Source of the DNA: Vigna angularis | Lineage: Eukaryota > Streptophyta > Magnoliopsida > Fabales > Fabaceae | Direction: 5' to 3' | Assembly (NCBI RefSeq): GCF_016808095.1 | Contig: NC_068975.1 | Span: 15,693,501 to 15,757,500, forward strand | DNA length: 64,000 nucleotides | Shown: positions 41,761-53,415 of the stretch, one piece after another | Position numbering within the stretch: the first letter of the stretch is position 1 | Layout: every line of letters starts with the position of its first letter | The notes under the pieces: model-generated | Told to the model about the DNA's origin: nothing | Seen by the model: only the letters and a program-made list of their open reading frames with translations | Databases searched by the model: none | Position numbers and translations under genes: made by a program

Positions 41761-42990
41761 GACCCAAGCTCATGTTTTTTCTTCTTTTTTTCTTCTTTCT
41801 ACTGAACTTCTTCAGAAATTTGATCAAACCAGGAACCTGTTGCAATGTCTCAATCGTAGGAACTTTAATCTCCAATTTCTTGAAGATTTCCATTAAGCAC
41901 TTAAATTTCTTCTTCCTATGATACTTCTTTGGATGAGGAAGAGGTTTTTCATATGATTCTTTCTTTTTTCCTCTCACTTTCTTTTTTTCTTTTCTTTTTT
42001 TACTCACCTTCTCAATCTTCACACAAATTTTCTCTTCTTCTTTCTCTTCTCTATCTTTTCTCTCTTCTTTTTCCAACTCAACTTTTTCAACATTTACACT
42101 CACCAGCTCTTGACACTCTTCCCTGGGGTTAACCTCAGTATTAGCCCCAAAATCAGTGTCAGGCCTTTCTTCCAACTGCTTGGTAATCTGCCCCATTTGA
42201 ATCTTCAAGTTCTTAATAGCAGCTTCAGTGCTCTTTTGAGAAGATTCAGTTTTCTGTATAAATTGCTGAAGAGTTTCTTCCATCCTTATTGATCTTTCAT
42301 TAATTATAAAAATTTGTTGCCATAAGGTTGGTTGTTGCTGTTGCTTGTTAAATTGCCCAGTTTGTCCAGCTTGCCCACTTTGTCCTTGACAAATACTTGG
42401 GTGTGGTTTCCACCCTTGATTGAAATTCTCCTGACTGTATGGAAATTGATTGGCCATGAAGTTAACATCCTCTAAAGCTTCTGCTGGAAAGGCGCATTGA
42501 CCATTGATATGATCACCTCCACATAATTCACACAACTGTGATTGAACCTGTGCAATAGTCTTTAACTCTTTTGGCAGTTGTTCAAGTATCTTTGTGAGAT
42601 TCTCCAATTGTTGAGTTATTAACTTGTTCTGAGCTATCAAGGCATAATTGGATTGCAACTGTAGAACTCCTTTTTGTTGAATAGGAGCTCCTCTTTCACT
42701 GTTCCACTTATTGTCATTAGTAGTCATGTTTTCAATTATTTCTGTGGCTTCCTCTGGAGTCTTCCATTTGATATTGCCTCCAGCTGAGGCGTCAAGCATC
42801 ATCATGGTTTGTGAACCAAGACCTCCAAGGAAGATTAGGACTACTTCTCCTTCGTCAAATCCATGCGTGGGAGTCTTTCTTAATAAGCTTTCGTACCTGT
42901 CCCATGCGTGACCTAGTGTTTCCTCCATGCCTTGTCTAAATGAAGAGATCTCTTGCTTCCCTTTGTTGATTTTAAAGCTTTGTTGCTGTC
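41760..42990 (-). pseudogene. Element B gag, open but N-terminally deleted
   Basis: The frame from 42928 starts in the capsid C-terminal part (METTLGHAW-like, SLLRKTPTHGFDE, GGLGSQT). It has the Athila-type knuckle CELCGGDHINGQC (C-x2-C-x3-H-x4-C, one residue shorter than the canonical spacing), a Gln-rich stretch, the coiled-coil-like EETLQQFIQKTESSQKS and a long Lys/Glu tail. It then runs directly into the hairpin module because protease is deleted. Upstream (43179-42960) a different knuckle-adjacent segment (LNHWWEPHSSMDQ on the minus strand) replaces the capsid N-terminus, so the gag is a chimera of two subfamilies. The frame being open is probably fortuitous. Confidence 0.75.
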
Positions 42991-43189
42991 ATTGTTGTTG
43001 TGGTTGGTTCTCAAATTGTCTGGCAGCTTGCCAAAATTGGCTTTGATCCATGCTTGAGTGAGGTTCCCACCAGTGGTTGAGATTACTTTGGTAGAATTGA
43101 GTGCCCATATAGTTAAATTCTTGACCAAATTGCATTCTGCAGACATTAGGCACAAAACCCTAAAAACAATTGTTAGCACAAAAAGATAT

Positions 43190-43400
43190 AAAAGAAGATA
43201 TAAGATCAGAAATAAGAAGATAAAATAAAAACAGAAAATAGAAAAATAAAAACAGAAAAATAAAATAAAATAATAACCAAAAAATAAAATAAAATAAAAT
43301 AAAATAAATTAAAATAAAAACTGAAAAATATAAACAGAAAATAAAAATTCGAAATTTAAATTAAAAATTCAAAAACAAGTCAAAGATAATCAATAATCAA
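43190..43400 (-). repeat. Adenine-rich AAAATA leader tract of element B
   Basis: Low-complexity AAAATA/AAAACAGAAAATA sequence (T-rich in element sense) between gag and the primer-binding site. D has the same at 60840-61060, and C a shorter version at 49865-49945. Confidence 0.9.
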
Positions 43401-43426
43401 ATAAATAAACTAGTTAAACCACGAGT

Positions 43427-43443
43427 CCCCGGCAACGGCACCA
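43427..43443 (-). other. Primer-binding site of element B (tRNA-Asp type)
   Basis: Plus strand CCCCGGCAACGGCACCA. It is the 3' end of plant tRNA-Asp(GTC) as I recall it, with one mismatch (A for G). Confidence 0.85.
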
Positions 43444-43449
43444 AAAACT

Positions 43450-44700
43450 TGATGACAAATTTATGAACACCGAAAACGGCGCCACAAACTTGTTTGACCC
43501 TCGGCAAGTGTGACCGAATCGTATCAAGTAATAAACTCGGTAAGACCAAGTATCGTTCTCCCAAAGGACTCACGGCCTAGTTAGTTATTTGATTCGTTGA
43601 TTAATTAAGACTAATGCAAAAGACAGTAATTAAATATGTATGCATGAATTTGATCAATGGCAAAAAGGAAAAACAAACAAGTAATGAATGATATGGATGA
43701 GTATGTTGTTGGGGCTATTAATTTCATCTTATCCACTCTCATATACTTTAGGAATTCATCAATCTTTTCATAAATGTTAATGCCACTCTCTAAATCACCT
43801 TGTCAAGAAGGCCTATCCTTAATTACGAGTTCATACAATTCCTAGCATTCCTAGTAATTAGTTCTGAAGTGCAGGAGCTTAAAGGCAACCAATATGCTAT
43901 TGGGAGAAATTCCCCGGATTTAGACTTCCCCGTACGTTCCTATATCGACAAAATCAATGATCATGACAATGAATGAGTTAAACAATGCATGCTTTGAGCA
44001 AAGAGGAAAAACCCTAACAATTAATGGAAGAAAGCATGTATCTCAAATAAGATTTTTAAACACAAATTCCATAAATGAGAGTTTCACAAGATTACATTGA
44101 TCCCCCAACAACAATACAAGGTTTAGTTCACCATATTCATGGTGAATCTAGATGAACAATAATGAAAGATAAAACCCTAGAAAGATAGAGAGGTAGCCTG
44201 AGCATCCAAGATCTTCCTTCAAAGGGGTGGAAAAGAGAGTGTTTGCTTCGTCCTAGCCAAAGATACAAACCCTAGGAAACCCTAAAGCTTATATACTATT
44301 CGTAAAATTACAGAAAATTAGGCCCAAGCCCAAAATAGTACCGCTCAGCGGTAAGTGCGCGAGTTCGTTTCTTCCCCTCAGCGGCCTTTTCACCCCTCAG
44401 CGGAGCCAACGTGGGTTTCTGAGTGCCGCTCAGCGTTAAACTACCGCTGAGCGGTGGTTACGGCTTCTCCTTTTGCACTTTTTAATGTCTTTTCTGATTC
44501 CATTCCTATCCTTCTTCACTTCTTTCACCAAATTCACCTTAAAACCTGCATAAAACACTGAAATCAAGCATAAACCTGTCCAGCTCTCTTATTTCTAAAA
44601 ATATAACCAAAAGCATGATTTCAAGCTAGTTTCTAAGTGTTAAAGGTTGCTTTTAGTATCAAATTTAAGCATGAAAATAACAGTTTTTCAACTGTTATCA
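43450..44700 (-). repeat. Element B right (5') LTR, 1251 bp
   Basis: TGATGACA...TTATCA on the plus strand. The U5 end is extended and contains a second TGGCGCCGTT (43475-43484 on the minus strand), as in D. Confidence 0.9.
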
Positions 44701-45306
44701 TTCCCCAACAACAATGAAGGTTTAGTTCACCATAAACATGGTGAAACTAGATGATAAACAATGAAAGAATGAAAGATAGAACCCTAGAAGTTGAAGAATA
44801 GAGCTTGAGCATCCAAAATCCTCCTCTAAGGGGTGAAGAAAGTTTGATTTCGCCTTTTTCTGCCCAAAGATATTAACCCTAATTCGACTAAAACCTTATA
44901 TAGTTTCCTAAAAATTACAGAAAATTGGCCTAAGACCCAATAAAATGGCACTCAACGGTAAGTGTGATTCTTCTATTTTGACGCTCAGCTACAGTTTTGC
45001 CCCTCACTGTTGACTGTGGGACTTCAGAGTGCCGCTCATCGGTAAAAGTAGCATTGAGCAGTACTTGCGGCTCTTCTTTTGTGCACTTTTTCTTCCTTTT
45101 CTGAGTCCAACTTCAGACTACTTCACTTCTTTCATTCAATTCATCTTAAAACCTGCAAAAACAAGGAAAACCAAGCAAAGAACCCATCCAACTCTCTTAT
45201 TTCCAAAACATAAGCAAAAGCATGATTCGAAGCTAGTTTTAAGTCATAAAGGTTGTTTTTGATGTCAAAATAAAGTATAAAAATAATAGTTTTTCAACTG
45301 TTATCA
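44701..45306 (-). repeat. Element C left (3') LTR, part right of element B
   Basis: Colinear with 50652-51258 of the right LTR. The other part was displaced by insertion B and is not recovered left of the Tekay LTR. Confidence 0.85.
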
Positions 45307-45329
45307 CAACCCGAAACTACGAACTCTCC

Positions 45330-46540
45330 TTGTCCTCAAGCAAACAAGATGTAACTCAATCTTCCACCAATACATACAATGGTTCACCACATTCAAAACT
45401 CCTTCTTTCAAGATAAGTAATTAGTCAAATCAGCTCAACACAAAGAATTCAGTCAAGATGTACACATGCTTTAGTATTCACATAATCAAATAGTATCCAA
45501 CAAATGCTATTCTCATGAATGATCAATCAACTAAGCATAGATGTAATCATGTGCTCATGGAATCCTTCCTCACCAGATAAAGTGTTGCACTCAAACACAC
45601 AAGTGTATAAGAGGTCACTCCTTCACTCTACTATCACAATGTCACATGAATTAACTTTGCCTTTCATTTAACCACAATCAAACACATTCACAAGCAAGTA
45701 TCATCCCAAGGACTTTTCTATGGCTTATAATGTGGTTGGGCTAACAAGAAAATTGGTTTTTCTAGATCACAAAATCATTGAGTTAAGTGAATCATCTAAA
45801 CACAACCATTCTTCCTTCTTCCCAACTTTCTTTTGCATTGAGCCTTTCTCTTTTTCTTTCTTTTCTTTCCTTTTTATTTTGCTTTTCATATGCTTATCTT
45901 AATGCTTTTCATATTCCCTTTTTAGACTTCCTAACAACTCCAAACCATAACATTTATCAATACCACAAGATATTTATCAAGGTAAAGCTTTTCAAAAAGG
46001 GTTTTTTATCATGTTCAAAGCAAAGGGTTCAAAGGATAGAATCATTTTTATTGTGCTCTCTTTTATTGGGCTAAAATCATGTATTTGGCTAATAAGGGTA
46101 ACAATTAAATGGCCTTGATCATATGACACATACAAGCAAGTGATTCAACCATGGAAACCTGGGCAAAGTTATTCATGCTTTCAAAGTAATAACATTCATT
46201 CACAAAAACTCTGGAGTTTAAAATTTCACATATAGACTCATTCAACATTCCACATACATATCGTGCTTAACATCATAATCGTAATCACAACATCATGCAT
46301 TTGTTCACATAGCTCGTGAACCACCACCTGTATATCAGAATATAATGCTCAATCTCAACATCAATCACTATCCAAGCATCATCAAGCAATACTCATCATG
46401 CATAAATCACAAGCAAACCATCATAACATATAAAGTTTCAAACTGAGTACATCATACCATATTCTAATAATAGAAGCAAATAAGCTCAACAGTACAAAAC
46501 AAAAGATAAAAATATCCTGCTCTAGAGGTGATACCATCCA
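45330..46540 (-). other. Element C 3' untranslated block
   Basis: No gene. It is colinear with A, B and D. A diverged box copy (CAACTCCAAACC) is near 45936. A decayed hairpin, GATACCATC-CATCAGTA-TATGCTATC, is at 46529-46554. Confidence 0.7.
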
Positions 46541-46555
46541 TCAGTATATGCTATC

Positions 46556-47150
46556 TCAGCTCCTCATCAACCCATGTTGTCATTTGAATCTTCCTCCTCT
46601 CCATCATCTTCAGCATCTTCAAACTCATCATCATCATCCTCATCATCCATAGCTGAAGCTCTAGCTGCTCCGGCCTTACTGCCTTGGGCTTACTCCTCTG
46701 GCCACGACACCACATTATGAAACTCATCCATGGTCCACCTATGTGCTGGGGGTGTAGCATACATCCCAATAATCATCTCAGCTGTGGCCACCTGCCCTCT
46801 GTGAATGGATTACATCCTAGCATCTATAAGAGACATATACATGTCCCTCATCTGAAATGGCTCTACAGATGTCTGGCCCTATGGTGGTCCTCTCCCTCTA
46901 CGAGGACGACGTGGTGGTACTGGGTGAGCTGCCTCATCACCTCCACAATATTATCACTAATAGGCCTCATCAATAGATTTCCTAGGCCTCTCAAATGGTG
47001 GTGCAGAGATATCCACCCCAGCTAGCTCACATAGGTTTGTAATCAAAGAGGGATGCCCCAAGGGTGCTTTGTTGTTCATAGTGTTGGCACACACCTGTAT
47101 CTCATTGGCTATGACCTGGCCAATGTTAATGTCATTAAGGAAATTAATGT
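46556..47150 (-). pseudogene. Element C ORF3, C-terminal part only
   Basis: Minus-strand sequence corresponds to D ORF3 from INIGQVIA through the Pro/Arg-rich linker to the acidic tail, with frame breaks. The N-terminal two thirds are deleted, and the frame joins spacer near 47140. Confidence 0.65.
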
Positions 47151-47306
47151 CCCAAAGTTTAGAAAATTACATCCCCAAAATAACAAAATTAAGGAAATTA
47201 ATATTCTCAAATCACTGGGGTACCTCCCAGTAAGCGCTCTTTTAATGTCATTAGCTTGACCCAATAAAGCTTAAGTTCCATCTTCAATGTTGGTGTTCCT
47301 CTTTCT

Positions 47307-48617
47307 TTAATCACACCAACTCATTTGTTGTTTCCGGTCCACCTTTTTGACCCTCCTTGAATATGGAGCTTCAATCTCTATCACTCCATTCTCTTTATAG
47401 TCTTTCACAGCCCACAACTTGTTCTTGAATGTTATTGGTGTACCAAGTTTGAGTTGTGCCTCCATCAAGTCATCATGAACCTTCCTTTCTTTGCCATCTT
47501 TTTCTTCTTCCCTAACCTGTGACAAGAAACAATTTTTACCTTTGAAGACCAGCTTTGCAGCTTTTGAACTAGTCAAGGGTACATCCTTACATGCAGCTTT
47601 ATGACTAGCCTCCTTCTCTTGAATCTGCTTCTCCACTTTGAACACATTAAAGATCACCTTTTCTCCTCGGTCTTGAAGCACTATCATCCCATCATCCACA
47701 TTGAGGATTACCTTTTCCGTTTTCATAAACGGTCTTCCAAGAATGATTAGGACCTTCTCATCCTCCTTCATCTCCATCACCACAAAATCTACCAGGAATT
47801 TTAGTTTGTCTATTCAAATCAACACATCTTCTACCACACCATAGGGTTTCTTTGAAGATCCATCTGCCATTAGCAAAGTCACCTTTGTTGGTTTGAATTC
47901 AAGATCACCAATTCTTTTGAGAGATAAGGGCATTAAATTAATACTTGACCCTAAATCAATTAGGGCTTTCTTTATATTCTCCTTCCCAATGACGCAAACA
48001 ATAGTAAAACTTCCTGGATCTTTCACTTTTGGAGGAAGTGGCTTCTTCTCAATAACACTGCAATCTCCCTTTTCATCTAGATATCTCTTCTTTGTCGACG
48101 CTTGCTTCATGTGCTTTGCATAAGCTGGAATTTGTTGAAGTGCTTCATTCAAAGGTATAGTAATCTCCAATTGCCTGAAGATATCTTTAAAGCGCCCATA
48201 TTGTCTCTCTTTTTCAATCTTGTCACTCCCCTTAGGATAAGAAATAATTTTTTCATTTTTTTCAATTTTTCTCTCTCCCCTCTTCATGTCTTCCTCTTTT
48301 CTCTCATCCTCACCTATTATCTCTTCTTCTCTCTCCACTCTTTCTTTTCTCTCTTCTTTTGTTTCTAACTCAACTTTCTCTTTCTTCTCATCCACCTTCT
48401 CAACATCTGCACTTACAATAGCTTTACACTCTTCCTTAGGGTTAACCTCAATATTAGCCCCAAAACTTTTGTCAGGCATATCTTCCAGCTTCTTAGTCAT
48501 TTGACCAACCTGTATCTTCAAATTTCTAATTGCAGCTTCAGTAATTTTATGGTTGGAAATAGTCACCTGAATAAATTGTTGAAGAGTTTCTTCAAGCTTT
48601 GATGATTTCTCATTCAA
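47307..48617 (-). pseudogene. Element C gag C-terminus and protease
   Basis: From 48617: EETLQQFIQVTISNHKI (coiled-coil-like), a Lys/Glu-rich linker, PLNEALQQIPAYAKHMK, PLPPKVKDPGSFTI and the active-site strand ALIDLGSSINLMPLS. A stop at about 47815 (Arg codon to TGA) separates it from DFVVMEM-like residues, IILGRPFM and the C-terminal block WAVKDYKENGVIEIEAPYS. Upstream, 48920-48693 is a separate piece with knuckle CELCGGDHINGQC. Confidence 0.8.
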
Positions 48618-49044
48618 TGCAAATACTTGTTGCCATATTGATGGTTGCTGTTGTGGTCTATTGAATTGTCCTGCTTGTCCAGCTTGTCCATTCTAACATT
48701 GACCCATGCTTGGGTGAGGTTTCCACCCTTGGTTGAAGTTACCTTGGCGGTATGGAAAGTGATTGGCCATGAAATTTACGTATTCTAAAGCCTCCACTGG
48801 AAAAGCACATTGACCATTGATATGGTCACCACCACATAGTTCACAAAGTTGTTGTTGAACCTGTGCAACATTCTTTAGCTCCTTTGGCAACTGAGAAAGT
48901 GTTTTTGGCAAATTCTCCAACTGTTGAGTTATAATTTTGTTCTACGCAAGCAAGGCATCATTTGATTGCAATTGTAGAACTCCCTTCTGTTGAATTGGAG
49001 CTCCTCTCTCATTATGCATCTCATTATCATTAATAGCCATGTTA

Positions 49045-49845
49045 TCAATAAAATTTTGTGGCTTCCTCTAGAGTATTGCATTTAATATTACCTCCACCTA
49101 AGGCATCTAGCATCAATTTGGTTTGTGAACCAAGACCTCCAAGGAAAAGAATGACTACTGTTGCTTCGTCAAAGCCATGAGTGGGCGTCTTTCTCAACAA
49201 GCTCTTGTATCTATCCCAGGCTTGACCTAGCGTCTCCTTCATGCCTTGCCTAAAACAAGAAAGCTCTTGCTTCCCTTTGTTGATTTTGGATTGTGGGAGG
49301 TACTTGTTTAGGAACTTTGAAACCACGGCTTCCCATTCAATAAAGCTACCCTCTGGAAAAGAATTCAACCATAACTTAGCATTGCCTCCCAATGAGAAAG
49401 AAAACAAACTAAGCTTTATCGCTTCATCCAGCACACCATTCATCTTTATAGTGTTGTAAATCTCGTTGAATATGGTTGGATGCTCATATGGACTTTCATG
49501 TGATAGCCTATTAAATTTGTTGCTCTTTACCAATTGTATCAACGCCGGTTTCACCTCCATGTTTGCAGCATTGACCCTCGGTCTAGCAATGCTATTAAAG
49601 TGATGAGGGCCAACAACATTGGTGTAATCCGCTAGAGTACGTCTAACATTTTTCTCTTCGGCCATCTCTTTAATGCTCTGGTTAGATCTTTGTGGTGAGG
49701 GTTGTAGAAGTGTTTCTGGAGAAGGAAAGAATTCTCTAGAAGTTCGGATCCTCCTTCTCCTTCTACTTTCGTCCAATCCTTCAAGAAGAGGTTCCAAAGT
49801 TTTCTTGCTCCTAGTCCGAATTGTATCTTGCATACACAAGAACAC
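49045..49845 (-). CDS. gag: Athila-type gag N-terminal region (element C), 266 codons open
   Basis: The best gag N-terminus in the window. It opens with an Arg-rich head (SRRRRRIRTSREF, about 28-40) and MAEEKNVRRTLADYTNVVG. The capsid follows: NMEVKPALIQLVKSNKF, LSHESPYEHPTIFNEI, NAKLWLNSFPEGSFIEW and SLLRKTPTHGFDE. It ends by frameshift before the knuckle. The frame begins at 49845, about 160 bases after the primer-binding site; an internal Met at MAEEKN is an alternative start. Confidence 0.8.
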   Translation of the reverse strand: MFLCMQDTIRTRSKKTLEPLLEGLDESRRRRRIRTSREFFPSPETLLQPSPQRSNQSIKEMAEEKNVRRTLADYTNVVGPHHFNSIARPRVNAANMEVKPALIQLVKSNKFNRLSHESPYEHPTIFNEIYNTIKMNGVLDEAIKLSLFSFSLGGNAKLWLNSFPEGSFIEWEAVVSKFLNKYLPQSKINKGKQELSCFRQGMKETLGQAWDRYKSLLRKTPTHGFDEATVVILFLGGLGSQTKLMLDALGGGNIKCNTLEEATKFY

Positions 49846-50006
49846 AAAACCCTAGAAACAATTGTTAGCACAAAAAGATACAAAAGATAAACTAAAAAGA
49901 TAAAAGATAAAAAGATAAAAAGATAAAAAGAACAAAAAGATAAACAGATAAATATCAAGTCAAAGTTAATCAATAATCACACAAATAGAATAGTTAAACC
50001 ACAAGT

Positions 50007-50023
50007 CCCCGACAACGGCGCCA
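50007..50023 (-). other. Primer-binding site of element C (tRNA-Asp type)
   Basis: Plus strand CCCCGACAACGGCGCCA, one mismatch to the tRNA-Asp end, six bases from the LTR. Confidence 0.85.
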
Positions 50024-50029
50024 AAAACA

Positions 50030-51258
50030 TGTTAATGCTCGACAAGTGTACCGAATCGTATCAAGTAATAATAAAATGGTAAGACCAAGTATTGTTTCCC
50101 AAAAGACTCACGGCCTAAACAGTTATATGATTTGTTGATTATCTTAGACTTGTAAACAAAAATATTGTTGTTGAACTATGAAAAATAAACATGAATGCAA
50201 AGTTTTAATCAATGGACTTGAAAGATGCAAAAATGGTTGATGTATAATATGAATGATTATGTTGTTGGGGTTTCCGATTCATCCTATCCACTCTCATGTA
50301 TTCAAGAATTCATCTTTCTTCATTAATGTTAATGCCACTTTCTAATTTACCTTAAACCCGATGTCTCGGTGAAGAAAGCCTACTCGTAATTACTAGTTTT
50401 CAATGTCTTGTCTCCCTAGCAATTATTCATGCATTACATTCGCACAGAAGCTTAAAGGCAACCAATCCTCCTATCCCTATGTCTAGATTTATCTATATGT
50501 GTCCATACAAATAAAATCAATGATCATGCAATTGAATGAGTTAAACAAAGCATGCATAGAGTATAGAAGAAAAACCCTAACAATTAATGAAAGAAAGCAT
50601 ATAGATTAAAGAACTAATTCAATACATGACAGTTTCAAAGGATTACATCGGTTCCCCAACAACAATGAAGGTTTAGTTCACCATAAACATGGTGAAACTA
50701 GATGAAAAACAATGAAAGAATGAAAGATATAACCCTAGAAGTTGAAGAATAGAGCTTGAGAATCCAAAATCCTCCTGCAAGGGGTGAAGAAAGTGTGATT
50801 TCGCCTTTTTCTATCCAAAGATATTAACCTTAATTCGGCTAAAACCTTATATAGCTTCCTAAAAATTACAGAAAATTGGCCCAAGGCCCAATAAAATGGC
50901 GCTCAGCGGTAGGTGCGATTCTTCTATTTTGACGCTCAGCTGCAGTTTTTCCCCTAAATGTTGATTGCGGGACTTCAGAGTGCCGCTCAGCGGTAAAAGT
51001 GGCATTGAGCGGTACTTGCGGCTCTTCTTTTGTGCACTTTTTCTTCCTTTTCGAAGTCCAACTTCTGACTACTTCACTTCTTTCATTCAATTCATCTTAA
51101 TACTTGCAAAAACAAGGAAAACCAAGCATAAAAGACATCCAACTCTCTTATTTCCAAAACATAAGCAAAAGCATGATTCGAAGCTAGTTTCTAAGTCATA
51201 AAGGTTGTTTTTTATGTCAAAATTAAGTATAAAAATAACAGTTTTTCAACTGTTATTA
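50030..51258 (-). repeat. Element C right (5') LTR, 1229 bp
   Basis: Plus strand TGTTAATG...TTATTA; the last bases deviate from TTATCA by one substitution. It lacks the U5 extension found in B and D and ends directly at GTTAACA. Confidence 0.88.
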
Positions 51259-51830
51259 GTTACATCTTTTCCAACAACAAATAAGGTTTAGTTCTCCATC
51301 GTCATGGAAGAACTAGATGAACAATGGAAGAGATAGAAAAACCCTAGAAAGAGAATAGGTGACTCCCGCATCCCCAAATCTACCCCGAAGGGGTGAAAGG
51401 TGTGTTTTTGTGCTTAAGCCATCAAAAGATACAATCCCTAGGACATGCAAATCCTCAAATAGAACATAAAAATGACAGAAAACAAATCCAAGCCCATAAG
51501 TGCGTCATTGGCACTCAGTGGAATTTGGCGCTCAGCGCAAGTTTTTCTGCACTCTGATTGACTGGTTGACATTTTTGAATTCTGGTTGACTTTTTCTCGT
51601 TTTGGTTGACTTTTTTGCATTCCAACCATTTGGTACTTTAACTCTTCTTTCAAATCATTCCAATAGCCTACAAAATCAAGGGAATCTAGCACAAAACCAT
51701 TAAATTCATCTTCAACTCTCTTATTCACAAAACTAAAGCAAAAACCTTCATTCAAGCAAGCTTCTAAGTTAAAAAGAGTGTTTTTAATATCAAAATTAAG
51801 TATAAAGTAACAGTTTTTCAACCGTTATCA
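51259..51830 (-). mobile_element. Athila-type LTR E fragment, host of element C
   Basis: Ends ACCGTTATCA at 51830 and continues leftwards as LTR body up to the C insertion. It has GTTGACT-type repeats (51566-51625), the same subfamily as LTR F. The tip arms ATAACGGTT / AACTGTTAC pair with a G-T wobble. The remaining part of E is not found. Confidence 0.8.
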
Positions 51831-53415
51831 TTAATTCGCCCGTAATGGCGCGTCTAGTACACGGACATGATTTGTAGTTGTTCATAGCTGTCTCGGACAA
51901 CACAATTAGTGTGGCACACATTCAAGAGTCTCCAGATTTTAAGTTGGTCTATTTCATAAGCAGAGTACTTCACGGACCTAGAGGAGCGATATTCTCAAAT
52001 AAAGAAAGTGCCATTGGCCCTACTTACAGTCGCTTGTTGATTGCGACCATATTTTCAAATCCATCAAGTGGTTGTCCGACAGATCATGCGGTGGCCAAGG
52101 TTCTAAGGAATCCCAACTTAGCTGGGAGAATGGTCTCCTGGTCTGTTGAGCTTTCGAAGTTTGGTCTTCCATTTGAACCACACGGCTCGGTTAACGGACA
52201 ACATTTGGCATATTTCGCGGTTGAACTAACATCTATAGAAGACATCACACCTCACTGTGGCGTCTTAATGTTGACGGATCTTCGGATAAAGGGGTGGAGG
52301 AGTAGGCATTGTTTTAGAAGGCTCGAATGGTGTTGTGATCGAGCAAGCTCTAATTTTCAGATTTTAGACCAGCAACAATCAAGCCGAGTATGAAACACTA
52401 ATTGTTGGGCTGGTGTTGGCAAAAGAGTTGGAAATCACCAATCTAGAGTGTCGAACATACTTTAATTGGTGGTCGGTCATATGAATGGAACTTTTCAGGT
52501 CAAAGACAATCACTTATTGCGATATTTCCATAAAGCAAATGAGTTGTTCAAGAGTTTTCTAAAAAGAACCATCGTGCATATTCCTAGGGACGAGAACTCG
52601 AGGGAAGACGTCTTGTCAAAGTTGGCTCATTCCAAAGGCAAAGGACAATTGTCTTCTATTCTCAGGGCGACATTGGACAAACTCATGATCGAGGTCTTCA
52701 CCACAAAGATGACGCCACCGAAGGCTGATTGGAGATACGACTTTTGATTACTAATGAAGAAGCAAGAGCGCAGAGAAAAGGTTAGTGTTGCTGACTCCAA
52801 ACAAATTGTTCGTTTTTTCCTTGTTGGGGATGACTTGTACAGACAAGGCTATTCGACACCATTACTAATGTGTTTTTTTGAAGAAGAGGCGCACTACGTC
52901 ATGAAGGAACTCCACCATGGTATATGTGGTTTGCATTCTTGCAAGCGAACACTTAGAGCCCAAGCGCTGCAAGTCAGATACTATTGGCCAACAATGGAAC
53001 ACGACTGTGACTCATTTGTCAAGAAATTTCGATCTTGTCAACAGCATGGTAATGATGTCAGAATACCTCCTAAAGAACTACATGGCATTGTCTCACCTTA
53101 GTCGTTTGCCTAGTGAGGAATGAACATAGTAGGACCGTTTCCAGTCGGTCGTGTGCAAGATAAGTTCCTCTTAGTGGCTATAGATTACTTTACTAAATGG
53201 ATTAAAGTTGAACCATTGGTTTTCATTATTGCTCAACGGGTGCAGAAGTTTACATGGCAGCTCATATGCCGCTTTCGTTTACCCCGAAAGATCATCACAG
53301 ACAACGGACGACAATTTATTGATCGAGGACTTGATGAATTCTTAAAAAACTTGGGAATAAAGCATATTACTAGTTCTGCGGAGCATCCTCAAACCAATGG
53401 ACAAACTGAGACTGC
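51831..53415 (+). pseudogene. Tat-2 RNase H and integrase N-terminal part
   Basis: INSPVMARLVHGHDL (RT connection) resumes Tat-2 after the nest. FIAVSDNTISVAHIQ, YFISRVLHGP and LRNPNLAGRMVSWSVELSKF mark RNase H; ENSREDVLSKLAHSKGKGQ marks the second RNase H. The integrase zinc region reads HHGICGLHSCKRT and then FRSCQQHG, where the first cysteine of the C-x2-C pair is Phe. The core has VAIDYFTKW, ITDNGRQF and NGQTE, so all three acidic residues remain. Several frameshifts are present. Element D interrupts it just after the catalytic Glu. Confidence 0.85.

Larger units (their letters stand above)
39458..44700 (-). mobile_element. Athila-type non-autonomous element B, left LTR truncated
   Basis: Right (5') LTR 43450-44700, primer-binding site 43427-43443, chimeric gag about 42990-41760, hairpin module 41459-41760, spacer, 3' untranslated block, polypurine box 39846-39858 and left LTR remnant 39458-39845. 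Protease and ORF3 are both deleted. It inserted into the left LTR of element C: C's LTR resumes at 44701 with TTCCCCAACAAC exactly where the uninterrupted LTR copy near 50652 continues. Confidence 0.85.
44701..51258 (-). mobile_element. Athila-type non-autonomous element C
   Basis: Right LTR 50030-51258, primer-binding site 50007-50023, gag 49845 to about 48100, protease to 47307, one hairpin copy 47215-47265, truncated ORF3, 3' block, degenerate polypurine box at 45307 and left LTR piece 44701-45306. It sits in LTR E (51259-51830). RT, RNase H and integrase core are absent, and the ORF3 N-terminus is deleted at about 47140. Confidence 0.85.

Noticed and set aside
45029..45262. Ser/Phe/Lys-rich frames in LTRs (also near 31815, 50965 and 54481)
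   Set aside because: The same LTR sequence read in each copy; it lies in the U3 region and breaks at random.
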